Origin: Begonia masoniana | Taxonomy: Eukaryota > Streptophyta > Magnoliopsida > Cucurbitales > Begoniaceae | DNA: 64,000 bases | Assembly (NCBI GenBank): GCA_022432975.1 | Contig: CM039509.1 | Location: 7,441,043 to 7,505,042 of the forward strand | Direction: 5' to 3' | In this document: piece by piece, positions 22,824 to 33,325 of the stretch | How the letters are laid out: each line of letters opens with the position of its first letter | Numbering within the stretch: position 1 is the first letter of the stretch | Program-made: the position numbers and the translations under genes | Notes under the pieces: generated by a model | What the model was told of the DNA's origin: nothing | Database searches by the model: none | The model's input: the letters and a program-made list of their open reading frames with translations, nothing else

Positions 22824-23303
22824 TCAACACAACATGAGGATTATAAGGCATCCGTCGAGACGAGATTTTCCTAACTTCTTCATAGACATGAAAATGGTGG
22901 ACTTGGCCTTTCCCTCCTTCCTCAATTCATCATCTAGAGCCACTTGATCTGGCTTGAGTGAAGCAAACTTAATCACTTTTCCTCTAAACTTAAAAGAATA
23001 AAGGTTAGAGTATCCATCATAAGACACTCTCTTATCATATTTCCACGATCTTCTCAATAAGAGGTGACTAGCACTCATTGGCACCACGTCACAAAGGACA
23101 TTGTCCTTGTATCTTCCAATGGAAAACTCTATGCTTACTTGCTCTGAGACTTTGATATGTTCCCGGTCACTCAACCATCTTAACTTGTAAGGGCTAGAGT
23201 GTAGGGTAGTATTTAACCCTAGCTTATCCACAAGATCACGAGTATCCAAATTGGTACAACCTCCTCCATCGATGATGAGAGAGAAAACTTTCTCCATGAT
23301 CAA
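22824..23303 (-). pseudogene. Aspartic protease region of E5
   Basis: The frame has the plant gypsy protease pattern: SLIIDGGGCTNL near residues 8-19 (D-G-G in place of the usual D-[ST]-G), VDKLGL after it, and a hydrophobic VLCDVVPM segment. Downstream the RT and RNase H domains are entirely missing; the next coding piece is integrase. The element therefore lost about 2 kb of pol. Confidence 0.75.
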
Positions 23304-23369
23304 GTATCGGCTATGAAAGATGTTCTCCTTTTGATACTCTTCAAGGTTGGCTTGAGATGTTAGGACTCT

Positions 23370-24005
23370 TCATATAACTATCAATAGTGGACCTTCTTGA
23401 GCATAACAAACTTCTTCTTGAGCCACCACATCTTTACTGGAATCTTCTACCAACTCATCTTCAATCAGCACTTCATTGGTGCCTTCTCTAAGGACCATGA
23501 TCCACTTGTTGGGACATGGGGAAGCAATATGCCCCAATTCAAGGCATTTAAAGCATTTGATCTCTCTTGTTCTCTGCCGAGTGGTTTCTTCTACCATCTT
23601 CTTGTCCTCAATCCCCTTCATAGGATAACACTTTACATTAGGACTCTTCTTTTCTATTATGGATGGCGGTTTGTAAGGACTTGTGTTATTTTGGAAAAAC
23701 TGATCACTAGCCCCTTTTTCTTTTCTTTTCAATTGCCTCTCTACCTTCAAAGCAATTTGAATGACAACATTCATTGATTCAAAAGCTTGCCACATAACAT
23801 CTCCAATCTCTCTATTCAAACCCTTTATAAACCTTGCAATAACTTGCTCCTCGGGTTCATCCAATCCATTCCTAATTTTGAGTGTCTTAACCTCACTAAG
23901 ATACTCTTCCAACGATGATGCATCTTGCTTCAAATTTTGCATTTGTAAAAAGAGCTCTTGCTTATAGTGGCTCGGTACAAACCTCTTTCTCGTTAAGAAT
24001 TTCAT
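23370..24005 (-). pseudogene. Gag C-terminal half with zinc knuckle (E5)
   Basis: The core gag segment LSEVKTLKIRNGLDEPEEQ near residues 38-56 and ARFIKGLNREI near 60-70 are followed by a lysine-rich linker and CFKCLELGHIASPC, a CCHC knuckle. The same gag family occurs in E4 (IARFIRGLNWEI). The upstream half is in another frame. Confidence 0.88.
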
Positions 24006-24205
24006 AACCCTCTATGTCAAAACATCCTCATCATTCTCTCGTCTTCTTTAAGCCTTTAAATTATCTCACCATAAACTAGCATAACCGGTTAATTCAAATG
24101 AGACTAGTTGAATCTTCACCTTCTCTGAATAGTATAACAATCAAACACTTTCTCTACCTTTTCTATCCAATCCAAAAATGCATCACCATTACATGAAACA
24201 TTAAA

Positions 24206-24550
24206 TTAAGGGATTGATACCTTATCATGTTTCAATTCATCACTAGGGTCGTGCCTTGCATGAGGACTAACATGGTCTTCTCCCTCGGATTCCTCCTCCT
24301 CATTAACTATATCATGATTGTTTTTCTTTCTGTGGTTTCTGATTCTCCTCCCATGCATTAGGATTTGAGGGCCCCTCACATGCTTGTTCATGGACTCTAA
24401 TAAAAGTTGGTGAAGAGATTCAAAGTTGTCATTCAAAGCATCTAGTTGTCCTTGAAAACTAGACTCTCCCTCTTTCGGGTTTGGTGCCACAGTTGGTTGT
24501 GCACTAGTGTCTCGATTTTTGTTGTTGTTGGCTCCACTCCTTGTCAACAT
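24206..24550 (-). pseudogene. Gag N-terminal part (E5)
   Basis: The likely start is the ATG at 24550-24548 (MLTRSGANNN), just inside the PBS; upstream codons in the same frame belong to the LTR-PBS region. NPKEGESSFQGQLDALN matches E4 (NPKEGESSLQG…). The frame is lost near 24206 before the capsid core, so the gag is broken. Confidence 0.8.
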
Positions 24551-24595
24551 CTTAGCAGAATAAAAATACCACAAAACAAAGCAAGAAAGAACAGA

Positions 24596-24607
24596 GTTCT
24601 GATACCA
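24596..24607 (-). other. Primer-binding site of E5
   Basis: In sense it reads TGGTATCAGAAC, an initiator-Met site with one change, two bases from the LTR boundary at 24610. Confidence 0.8.
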
Positions 24608-24609
24608 TA

Positions 24610-24965
24610 TGATGTGCTTCAAGTTGGGAAAATGAAATAGAAGCACGAATTTCCTAAACGGTTGCAATATATTTTTTGTCAAAAAAATGACTAACTTTTA
24701 GAAAGCACAACTCCTTCAAGGACACTCAAATAAAGTTGAAATTCTAACACAAACTCACCCTAGATGTGGTGTAACTACCCTCCAAATTTCAAAGGCTAAC
24801 GCGTTGGGAATAAAAAGTTATGGAAGAAATAGTGCACATTGGTCTGGAAAGTGATAAACAACACATTTTTGGGTTTTGGCTCTCTTTTGATGAAGAGCAC
24901 TCTAACTGGCTTGGATGAGAGCTTTGTGCACCCTTGCTGAATGTTCTACCTTCAGGGGAGAGATA
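24610..24965 (-). repeat. Right LTR (5' LTR) of E5, first part
   Basis: It starts TGATGTGCTTCAAG on the plus strand and is cut at 24965 by R; it continues at 34590-35269. The last bases AGATA are the left TSD copy of R. Confidence 0.8.
24961..24965 (+). repeat. TSD AGATA, left copy (R)
   Basis: AGATA is repeated at 34585-34589. Confidence 0.95.
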
Positions 24966-26225
24966 TGTAGGATCGAGATTGTCTAAGAGGGGGGTGAATT
25001 AGACATTTTTAAAAATATTAACCTAACAGCAAATTTTTTCTTAAACTAATCACCAAGCAAAACACAATAATACAAATAACAGAGAGAGAAAAAAAAATCA
25101 ACACAAGATTTTTTACGTGGTTCGGCCAAACCTTGCCTACATCCATGCTTCAAGGTTCACCCCTTGAAGATCCTTAACCTTCTCCTCAGTGAGAAAAACA
25201 GATCGGAATTCTGGGCTCTGATCAACTGCCTTTACAATTCATGATTGAACTTCACGGGCGTCAATCCACTGCCTTATACAAATAGTTGAGTTCGTAAATT
25301 GTAAGCTCAAACTACACTCTCACAAGGGTTAAATCTCAAGTTAAAATCAAGAGGTGTAGAAGAAATACAGAGTATGAATGATTTTGCAGATTAGGGCTCA
25401 AGAGTAAAATTCGAAAAAGTTGGATCTTCGTGCTCTAACCTCGGCTTAAATACTCTGTAAGTTAATCGGCTCTTGACTTCAATGCTCCTCATCCAATAAT
25501 GGAAACTTTGTTACCGTTGGAGCAGCTTTCGTACAATTTCAGGTAGCCGTTGCCGTCTGTAGTTGCAAGTCGTCGTCGCCATTAAAGTTCTGGAGTTAAT
25601 GCTGAAAACAACGTCACTGTAGCTTCGTGGCTATTTTGAATTCTGGCGGAAGATCATCGGTGGAAGCAGCTTTAAAAGCTATCGGCATGAGTATCTTCAA
25701 AACACCATCGGTAGATGCAACATGATAAGTCATCGGCAGATGCACGCTTTGAATTCCATCAGCAGATGCATACTGAAAAACAATCGGTTGATGCATCTTG
25801 AAAAATCATCGGCAGAAACAACTTGAAAATACCATCGGCAGATGTATCTTCAAATGCCATCGGCAGATGCAGCACTTCAATGCTTGAATCGGTATCGGCA
25901 GGAATAATGTTTTCAACGCTGAACCGCCATCGGTAGAAGTAGCCTTTAAACGACTTCACTCTTTGTCGTTTTGCGATCGACAGAAGGAACTCTTCTATGC
26001 CATTTCACGGTCGGTGGATGTACCCTTTGTTTATCAATATTTAGCCCTGTACACTCAACCCGATTGTTAGACTACTAAAATACCATTTTCGCGGGTATTT
26101 TCAACAAATTAAATCACATGAATAATTCATTATTCTCTATTAATAAACATAATCAAATTACATACTTGACATTCTAAAAACATCATCAAAAACATATTTA
26201 GACTTAAACACTATTTAAGTCAACA
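24966..26225 (-). repeat. 3' LTR of R
   Basis: On the plus strand it runs from TGTAGGATCGAGATTG to TTAAGTCAACA. In sense the upstream half (25630-25990) is U3 and carries the CATCGGCAGATG motif array; a TATA-like GTATTTAAG lies downstream of it. Confidence 0.95.
25630..25990. repeat. CATCGG(C/T)AGATG motif array in the R LTR
   Basis: About ten copies of CATCGG(C/T)AGA(T/A)G lie at irregular 25-35 bp steps. The sequence CATC-N4-GATG is itself a gapped palindrome. At 25963-25980 the array ends in TTGTCGTTTTGCGATCGA, which also occurs in gypsy LTR B. The same array is at 34010-34345 in the other LTR. Confidence 0.85.
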
Positions 26226-26240
26226 ATCTCCTCCTTTTTT
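26226..26240 (-). other. Polypurine tract of R
   Basis: In sense this reads AAAAAAGGAGGAGAT, directly before the LTR start TGTTGACTT. The following 26241-26547 up to the end of the third frame holds no gene. Confidence 0.85.
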
Positions 26241-26547
26241 ATGATGACAAATTATGAGTATAAAATTTGATTAAACATTGCTCTCCCCCATAATCTTAGC
26301 TCCCCCATAGTAAATGCATATTTTCCAGAAAGAAACACAGAGCATACCAGAGCTTCAAAAACACACAACAACCAAAAAACATATTCAACAATGACAATTG
26401 ATCAAATCCTTTTATACCATTCTCCCCCATTGACATTATCAAAAACAATTAGAGAGACAACAGAAGCATTCAACACAATACAGAAAACACATCAGAGTAA
26501 TTGCATTAGTAAATGAAGAAAAGTTGAGACATTAAAGAGAGTATCAG

Positions 26548-28606
26548 CTACTTAAAAAAGGCTATAAAATGATTCCAAAAAGCTTGGTTAATCCAAGCAG
26601 GCACTGCAAGGTCTGAGGAGAAGTAAGCCTCCACGAGTGTTTGGAGGGAAGCAATAGCTTGAGGGATGGGTGGATGATAGAGCACTAAACTTTGGCATGG
26701 AGTAGGCGCTGGTTGAGGAGCAGCAGAGGTAGAGGGGCCTTGATATACCACCATATCCAAGCAGGGAGCCGGAGATGGAGAAGGATCTGAGAACACCACC
26801 ATGTCCATACATGGAGGAGGCTCGACAGAAGGACCATCAGTAGGAACAACAGGAGGAGAGAACATGCGCTCAGCTTCATGAATATGCAGGGACATGAACC
26901 GCACATCTTCGTCAACTGCAGGCCTGGAAAATGGAAGAAGGAGATCTTCATAGCAAGCCCCGGAGACATTGATTGAACTAGATGGTGCCGGTTCTGATTC
27001 GGGAGTCAGATTATCAATTGAGGATTTGAGTGACTCAAGTTCCCAGACAACAAGGCAGGCGGTGGCCTTCTACTTTGGTTGCCAGCAGACCAAGACCAGT
27101 ATCAAAATCTGTGCTCATGTATTTTTGAGCCTTGGCTAGCTTGGCATCAAGAGTCAATTCAAGCCTTCTTTCAAGGGAACTGAGAGCTGTCTCAATGCTG
27201 TCAATAGAGGCCTTCAGCTCATTATACTGAGCCTCACTCAACGAGAATCTCCTCTGATAAGATAGAGGAGTGGCAGGAGCATTGGATAAGATGGGTGATG
27301 AGGCTTGGACTGGAGGAGTGGGGAGGACTGGAGAGTTAGGTGGAAGGGCAGGCATTGAGGGCATCAAAGATGCAGGTGGAGGAGGACCAGAGATTGGGAC
27401 TGGAGAAGCAATTGGACTTGGAGGAGGTAATTGGTCTTGAGGAGGTGGTTGGACTGGTGGAGGCAGAGAGGGCAATAGGAGTGCAGGAGGAGGAGAAGGA
27501 GGATTCTCTGGAAAGGGAAGGGGCACGACGCCTTCGCACTAGAGGAGGAGGTTGGAAGCTAGAAGCCTGAGATTGAGAAGGGGAATTATTAAATGCTGGT
27601 ATCTTAGAGTTATCCCCTCCTTCAGCAATGGACTCCTCTGGCAGGATAAGTTTTCTCTTCCCCTTTTTGGCAACTGCTGCCTTAGCAGTATTTTGCTTAG
27701 AAGTATTTTGCTTAGAAGCATCCAAAACAAGGTTCCCTGTTCTTGTTCTCTTAATTCCCATTTTCTTCAGGGTGGTCTGGGAATAATAACTGGAAGGTTG
27801 AAGACGGAAGGGGTCTTCATCCTCTGGAAAAACAACCTCAAGCTGCATAAATATCTTCATGAAGAGCAGGTTGTAAGGTAGAGAGGTAGCCCTGGATGAC
27901 ACTGCCTGAATCATCCTTCGAACAACAACATATCCAATATTGAAGGAGGCCCTGTAGTAAAGTGCAAAAAGAACAAAAAGTTCCATGGCACTCACCTCGT
28001 CATGATGACCACCCTTAGGGACAATATTATACCCTATCATCTGATGAAATAACCTGGCCCTTGCGGTCAGGTGTTTGCCCTTAAGATGATCAATGGAATG
28101 ATTTGGGTCTAGAGCTATAATCTGAAGAAAATTTTGACCGTCAGAGGTTCCAAAGAATGGTGGCTCAGTGCCGGACACAAACTTGAAGGGGCAGCTATCT
28201 AAGTGGGAGACCTCCAAAAGGGAATTAATGAACTGTGGAGTGATATCAATGTGCTTTCCATACACAAAACTCTTAATAGTGGAAAGATCAGAAGTAAAAG
28301 TCAGGTTGGCATAAAACATTCTGATCGCTTCCAGGTAATAGAAGGATTCTACATCAAAAAGACCTAATAACCCGAGTTCCTTCAAGGGTTCTATAATGTC
28401 CATTCCAGCTAAGTCATCAAAGTAAATCCCACGACTAGGAATTAAAGATTTGAACTTAAAGTCTTCATGGTACCTTAACTCAGTGCTTTAGAGAGAAAAA
28501 AGAGAGATGGCCACTCTTTGGCACGAGGAATCTCTCGTGGAGGACGAGCTGAGACTTTAGCCTTCTTCTTGGCTGGTTGAGGAACAGCGAAAGATGAAGA
28601 AGCCAT
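26548..28606 (-). pseudogene. Third frame of R: envelope-position protein with plant-transposon domain
   Basis: It lies between pol and the 3' LTR, where SIRE elements carry an envelope-like gene. The likely start is the ATG at 28606-28604 (MASSSF), followed by PAKKKAKV, a nuclear-signal-like basic run. The best-preserved part (27336-28403) has AIRMFYANLTF and FVYGKHIDITPQFINSLL, which I recognise as the domain annotated in plants as 'putative plant transposon protein'. After it come a serine/proline-rich stretch, a coiled-coil-like segment near 27130-27250 and a C-terminal part with VEPPPCMDMVV. Frame changes near 28403, 27450 and 26950 break it. E2 has the same layout. The function is not known to me; no clear membrane anchor is visible. 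Confidence 0.75.
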
Positions 28607-28800
28607 TGGTGCGATTCGAAGAAGGAAAACTTAGAGAGAAAAACGATTCGAGAGAAGGTCTTCTGAAAAAGAGCGCGAAAGGTGAAGTGTCTCTGAGAAG
28701 AGAGAGTTTAAATGGAATAGGGCATCGCCTGACGAGAGGAAATCACACATGTAAAACCGATCAGCCCGATGGGTCACACGTGTCGGCAGATTAAAATTAC

Positions 28801-28960
28801 ATCAACCGTTGCCTATCGAGAGATATGCATCTTCCGATGCCTATTGAAAACAATGCATCTACCGGTGCCTATAGAACATAAAGCATCTACCGATGCCAAT
28901 AGAAAATAAAAACATCTACCGATGCCTTCACAGCTAACACTCAAGATTCACCGACAGAGG
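28801..28960. repeat. CATCTACCGATGCC repeat in the pol-third frame spacer of R
   Basis: Four copies of GCATCT(A/T)CCG(A/G)TGCC occur about 28-31 bases apart (near 28827, 28855, 28883, 28912), joined by (A/C)(T/C)AT(T/A)GA(A/G)AA-like linkers. The motif is the reverse complement of that arrayed in the LTR of the same element. Confidence 0.85.
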
Positions 28961-28967
28961 GATAACT

Positions 28968-31115
28968 TTAGTTTTTCTCAAACTGAATGAGACCTAGCCT
29001 TATTCTAATATTATTGAAGGTCTTTTCGTCCAAAGGTTTTTTAAATATGTCAGCTAATTGATCTACAGAATTTACAAATTCTAAGGATATATCACCTCTT
29101 TGAACATGATCACGGATGAAGTGATATCTAACATCAATATGCTTAGTTCTAGAGTGCTGAATAGGATTTTTAGAGATGTTGATAGAACTGGTGTTATCAC
29201 ACCGAATAGGAATTCTATCATAAAACAGATTATAATCTTCTAGAGTTTGTTTCATCCAAAGCATTTGTGCACAGCAACTGCCAGCAGCAATATATTCACT
29301 CTCAGCAGTTGATAATGCAACAGAATTCTGTTTCTTAGAATACCAGGAGACTAAAGATTCACCTAAGAACTGACAGGTGCCACTATTGCTTTTTCTATCA
29401 ACTAGACTACCTGCATAATCAGAATCTAAATATCCAATCAGATTAAAAGATGTGCCCTTTGGATACCATAATCTTAAATCATAAGTCCCACTTAAATATC
29501 TAAAAATCCTTTTGACAGCAGTTAAGTGAGATTCCTTAGGAGCAGCTTGGAATCTAGCACAAAGATAAACACTAAATAGAATATCTGGCCTACTTGCAGT
29601 CAGATATAACAATGATCCAATCATACCACGATACTTTTTAATATCCACACTTAATCCACTTTCATCTTTGTCCAATTTTGTAGTGGTACTCATGGGAGTT
29701 CTAGAAGATTTGACAGAATCTAAACCAAATTTCTTTAAGAGCTCCTTGATGTATTTTTCTTGGCAGAAGAAAATGCCATCAGGAGATTGACTAATCTGAA
29801 ATCCTAAGAAGAATTTTAACTCCCCCATCATACTCATCTCAAATTCACTTTGCATGAGAAAGGAAAATTCATTACACATGTTGACATTAGTTGATCCAAA
29901 AATAATGTCATCGACATAAATTTGAACTAACAAAATATCCTTATCCTTTTGCATGGTAAATAGAGTTGAGTCGGTGTTACCCTTTTTGAAATTCCTTTCC
30001 TCAAGGAAGTTCCTCAACCTATCATACCAAGCTCTAGGAGCCTGTTTAAGACCATAGAGAGCTTTCCTTAATTTATAGACATAGTCGGGTTTGTCAAAAG
30101 CTTCAAAACCTAAAGGTTGCTCAACATAAACTTCTTCTATAATATAACCATTTAAAAATGCACTCTTTACATCCATTTGAAAGAGTGTGAAGTTTTTGTA
30201 GCAAGCAAAAGCAAGAAGCATCCTAATTGACTCTAATCTAGCTACAGGGGCAAAAAATTCCTCAAAGTCAATACCCTCTTCTTGAGAGTATCCCTTAGCA
30301 ACTAGTCTAGCCTTGTTTCTCACAACAATCTCATTTTCATCCAATTTATTCTTATAAACCCATTTGGTTCCTATAATGGGTTGATCCTTAGGCCGTGGAA
30401 CAAGTTCCAATACCTTGCTCCTTTCAAATTGATTTAGCTCCTCTTGCATAGCTAAAATCCAATTCTCATCATTCTCGGCTTCTTCAAACTTCTTAGGCTC
30501 TACTTGAGAGATAAATGCCACATTGGCATAGAGATTCCTAAGAGAAGATCTAGTCTTAACTCCTAGAGAAGGATCACCTAAGACTTCATCTATTGGATGG
30601 TTTCTTATATACTTCCAATCTCTTGGAAGAGTATGATTTTCATCCTTGACAGGAACAATATCTAGGGAAGTAGAAGAAAGTTCTAAAGGTTTTTCTACTT
30701 GATGAGGATCACTAGGCTTTTCTAAAGAAAGAGAATCCAGTTGATTATCTAAAGTATCATCCTCATCCACATTGATAGTGGGCTGAGGGGACTCATCAAA
30801 GTTGACATGAACTGATTCTTCTACCGCTAGAGTTCTCTTATTGAATACTCTATATGCTTTACTGAAAAGTGAATAACCAAGAAAAATTCCAAGATCAGAT
30901 TTGGAATCGAATTTTCCTAAGTTATCCTTAGTGTTGAGAATAAAGCATTTACTACCAAAAGCTCTAAAATATTTAACAGATGGAGTTTTTCCATGCCAAA
31001 GCTCATATGGAGTTCTCTCAAGAATAGGTCTTATAGAGACCCGATTTAGCACATAACAAGCAGTAGCAACAGCTTCAGCCCATAAATACTTAGGAAGGGA
31101 ATTTTCATTTAGCAT
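28968..31115 (-). CDS. Copia integrase C-terminal part, reverse transcriptase and RNase H (R)
   Basis: The 715-residue open frame starts within integrase, after the catalytic region, at [16 protein letters not shown]. It passes through the [14 protein letters not shown] segment, then an acidic linker. RT follows with [17 protein letters not shown] and the catalytic YVDDIIFGS, and RNase H with [13 protein letters not shown] and [10 protein letters not shown]. It ends at the [13 protein letters not shown] segment near 29025. Copia order (integrase before RT) is clear. Upstream, the integrase core is deleted and the frame differs from that of protease, so this piece is only the 3' part of a broken polyprotein. 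Confidence 0.95.
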   Translation of the reverse strand: MLNENSLPKYLWAEAVATACYVLNRVSIRPILERTPYELWHGKTPSVKYFRAFGSKCFILNTKDNLGKFDSKSDLGIFLGYSLFSKAYRVFNKRTLAVEESVHVNFDESPQPTINVDEDDTLDNQLDSLSLEKPSDPHQVEKPLELSSTSLDIVPVKDENHTLPRDWKYIRNHPIDEVLGDPSLGVKTRSSLRNLYANVAFISQVEPKKFEEAENDENWILAMQEELNQFERSKVLELVPRPKDQPIIGTKWVYKNKLDENEIVVRNKARLVAKGYSQEEGIDFEEFFAPVARLESIRMLLAFACYKNFTLFQMDVKSAFLNGYIIEEVYVEQPLGFEAFDKPDYVYKLRKALYGLKQAPRAWYDRLRNFLEERNFKKGNTDSTLFTMQKDKDILLVQIYVDDIIFGSTNVNMCNEFSFLMQSEFEMSMMGELKFFLGFQISQSPDGIFFCQEKYIKELLKKFGLDSVKSSRTPMSTTTKLDKDESGLSVDIKKYRGMIGSLLYLTASRPDILFSVYLCARFQAAPKESHLTAVKRIFRYLSGTYDLRLWYPKGTSFNLIGYLDSDYAGSLVDRKSNSGTCQFLGESLVSWYSKKQNSVALSTAESEYIAAGSCCAQMLWMKQTLEDYNLFYDRIPIRCDNTSSINISKNPIQHSRTKHIDVRYHFIRDHVQRGDISLEFVNSVDQLADIFKKPLDEKTFNNIRIRLGLIQFEKN

Positions 31116-31200
31116 GGTTCGGGCAAGCTCTTGGAGAGACCTATTTTTCCTCTCAACAACACCATTTTGCTGAGGGGTTCTAGGAGAGGAGAAATTGTGC

Positions 31201-31704
31201 TCAATTCAATACTTGAGACACAGTAGCTAAAGTATCCATCCCTACATGTCCTAATCTCCTATGCCAAATCCACAAATCATGGGAAGAATTAACAGCAAAA
31301 CATTTTTCATTATCACAAACGATATTATCTAAATCAATTATATAGATATTCTCTTTCCTGAAACCAGTAATGAGAACCTTGCAATTGGTTATATCCTTAA
31401 TTATACAGGAATTTTTCTTGAAAACTATTTTATAACCCTTATCACATAATTGACTGATGCTTAGTAGGTTATATTTTAAACCTTCAACTAACAGAACATT
31501 TTCTATAATGAGGTTATCAGGATTACCTATGTTGCCAATGCCAACAATTTTACCCTTCTGGTTTCCACCAAAAGTGACGTTTCCTTTCTTCTTGTTGACA
31601 ACAGCAAACAAGGATGCATCTCCAGTCATGTGCCTAGAACAGCCACTGTCCATGTACCACTGATTTCTTATTGGAGACGCATCATCCTGCAAAACAAAGA
31701 TCAA
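31201..31704 (-). pseudogene. Protease and integrase N-terminal zinc region (R)
   Basis: The protease has the copia active site WYMDSGCSRHMTGD near residues 16-29 and continues through VTFGGNQKGKIVGIG. The integrase zinc region begins WIWHRRLGHVGMDTLA near 145-160, with both histidines. The frame then stops because about 380 bp of the integrase core are missing at about 31222; the second cysteine pair and the first two catalytic aspartates are gone. The frame is one shifted from the zinc-knuckle piece upstream. Confidence 0.92.
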
Positions 31705-31913
31705 GTAGTCTTCTTAGGTACCCAAATCTTTTGGGTCCTAGTGTTAGTGTTAGGTCTAGTTCCCTTAGGAACCCATTGAAGTTTCTCACCTGACTTCTTA
31801 CCTAATTTCAAGGGACATTCATATGATTTATGTCCTATCTCATTACATGCATGGCAGGTAGAAGAATTCTTAAAAACTCTCTTTTTATTAGGCTTGTCAT
31901 AACCTAATCCCAA
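31701..31913 (-). pseudogene. Second zinc knuckle of gag-pol (R), +1 frame
   Basis: The frame overlaps the end of gag and is +1 to it. It reads GLGYDKPNKKRVF, then CHACNEIGHKSYEC (CCHC), and ends WVPKKTT followed by TGA. E2 has the same arrangement. There is no ATG near its start; a +1 shift from gag or another mechanism would be needed to translate it. Confidence 0.85.
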
Positions 31914-33255
31914 AATTTGCTCTCTGACTTCCTAATAACATCTTAAATAACTTAGTGCCATTAGTAAATTTCAGAATAACATGATTCAAATCTTCGTTTT
32001 TGCTTTTAAGCTCATCAATCTCCTTGTCATGCAGATAACACTTCTTAGCATGCATTTCTACCATATTTGCATTTTCCTTTTTCAACATGTTATACTTAGA
32101 CTTAAGTATGCCAAATTGTTTAACCAAATCGTTAAAAGCATCAACCATATCACCATCATCTTCATCGGATTCACTATCATTAGAGGAATGACTGACCTTA
32201 TCTTCGTGTGCCATGAAGCACAGATTGGCTACTTCCTCATCTTTTGAAGAAGAAGTGTCACCTTCGATGTCATCCCAAGTAGCCTTCATAGCCTTCTTTT
32301 TAAATTTCTTGGGATATTTCTTGGCCTGTGGACAATCTGCCTTCATGTGGCCAGGCTTTCCACACCCAAAGCAAGTGATTTCCTTCTCCTTGTGAGATTT
32401 CTCACCCTTTGGAAATCTCCTTCCTTGCATTCTTTTTCTTTGAAGGAATTTGCTGAACCTCCTTGTAATGAGGGCAATATCCTCATCATTTTCTTCTTCT
32501 TCTTCTTCTTCAGATACTTCTTGTTTACTGGAAGAGGTTGTCATAGCAATATCCTTTCTTTTTGTAACCTCTTTCTCCTTGAGGTCTTCCTTCTCGTTTG
32601 ACCTCATTGTGATCTCATGTGTCATGAGAGATCCAATGAGTTCCTCAAGTTTTAGAACCTTGAGATCCTTTGCTTCCTGTATGGCAGTCACCTTTGGCTG
32701 CCAGCTTCTTGGAAGACATCTGAGGATCTTCCTGACCTGTTCTTCACTAGAATAAGATTTACCAAGAGCTTTCAAACCATTAGTAATGTTAGTAAATCTT
32801 GTAAACATGGAAGAAACAGACTCATCCTTAGGCATAGAGAATAGTTCATACTCGTGTATGAGCATATTTAATTTACTCTCTTTCACTTGATTTGTGCCCT
32901 CGTGTGTGACCTCTAATAGGTGCCAAATCTCTTGAGCACTCTCACACCCTTGTACTCTATTAAATTCGTCTCTATTCAGAGCACAGTACAGGGTGTTTAC
33001 TGCCTTGGCATTAAGGCTCAGATTTCTCTTATCAGACTCACATAATTCAGTAGAGTCCTTAGGGATACTTTTCCCATCAACAGTTTTCATGGCCTTAAAA
33101 GGACCATTCTCTATAATACACCAAGTCTCATAGTCCATGGCTTGAACGAATATTTTCATTCTAGCCTCCCAATAAACATAATCACTACCATCAAAGAAAG
33201 GAGGTCTATTTGTAGCTTGACCTTCTATGTGTGTGAAGTTAGTGTTGAATGCCAT
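31897..33255 (-). CDS. Gag (R, SIRE-type), 452 residues
   Basis: The start is taken as the ATG at 33255-33253 (MAFNTNFTHIEG), which matches E2 (MAFNTNTTQVES); codons upstream belong to the LTR-PBS leader. The gag domain has FFDGSDYVYWEARMKIFV near residues 18-35 and the UBN2-type segment HEYELFSMPKDESV. CFGCGKPGHMKADC is the first zinc knuckle. The C-terminal third is acidic and likely coiled-coil. The frame is open throughout and ends TTA TGA at the overlap with the +1 frame. Confidence 0.93.
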   Translation of the reverse strand: MAFNTNFTHIEGQATNRPPFFDGSDYVYWEARMKIFVQAMDYETWCIIENGPFKAMKTVDGKSIPKDSTELCESDKRNLSLNAKAVNTLYCALNRDEFNRVQGCESAQEIWHLLEVTHEGTNQVKESKLNMLIHEYELFSMPKDESVSSMFTRFTNITNGLKALGKSYSSEEQVRKILRCLPRSWQPKVTAIQEAKDLKVLKLEELIGSLMTHEITMRSNEKEDLKEKEVTKRKDIAMTTSSSKQEVSEEEEEEENDEDIALITRRFSKFLQRKRMQGRRFPKGEKSHKEKEITCFGCGKPGHMKADCPQAKKYPKKFKKKAMKATWDDIEGDTSSSKDEEVANLCFMAHEDKVSHSSNDSESDEDDGDMVDAFNDLVKQFGILKSKYNMLKKENANMVEMHAKKCYLHDKEIDELKSKNEDLNHVILKFTNGTKLFKMLLGSQRANFGIRL

Positions 33256-33311
33256 TGTAGATATATATTTCACAGAGAGTTTAAGCCCAAACTTAGACAG
33301 TGACAAACCAT

Positions 33312-33323
33312 GCTCTGATACCA
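33312..33323 (-). other. Primer-binding site of R
   Basis: In sense it reads TGGTATCAGAGC, a perfect initiator-Met site, two bases from the 5' LTR. Confidence 0.93.
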
Positions 33324-33325
33324 AT

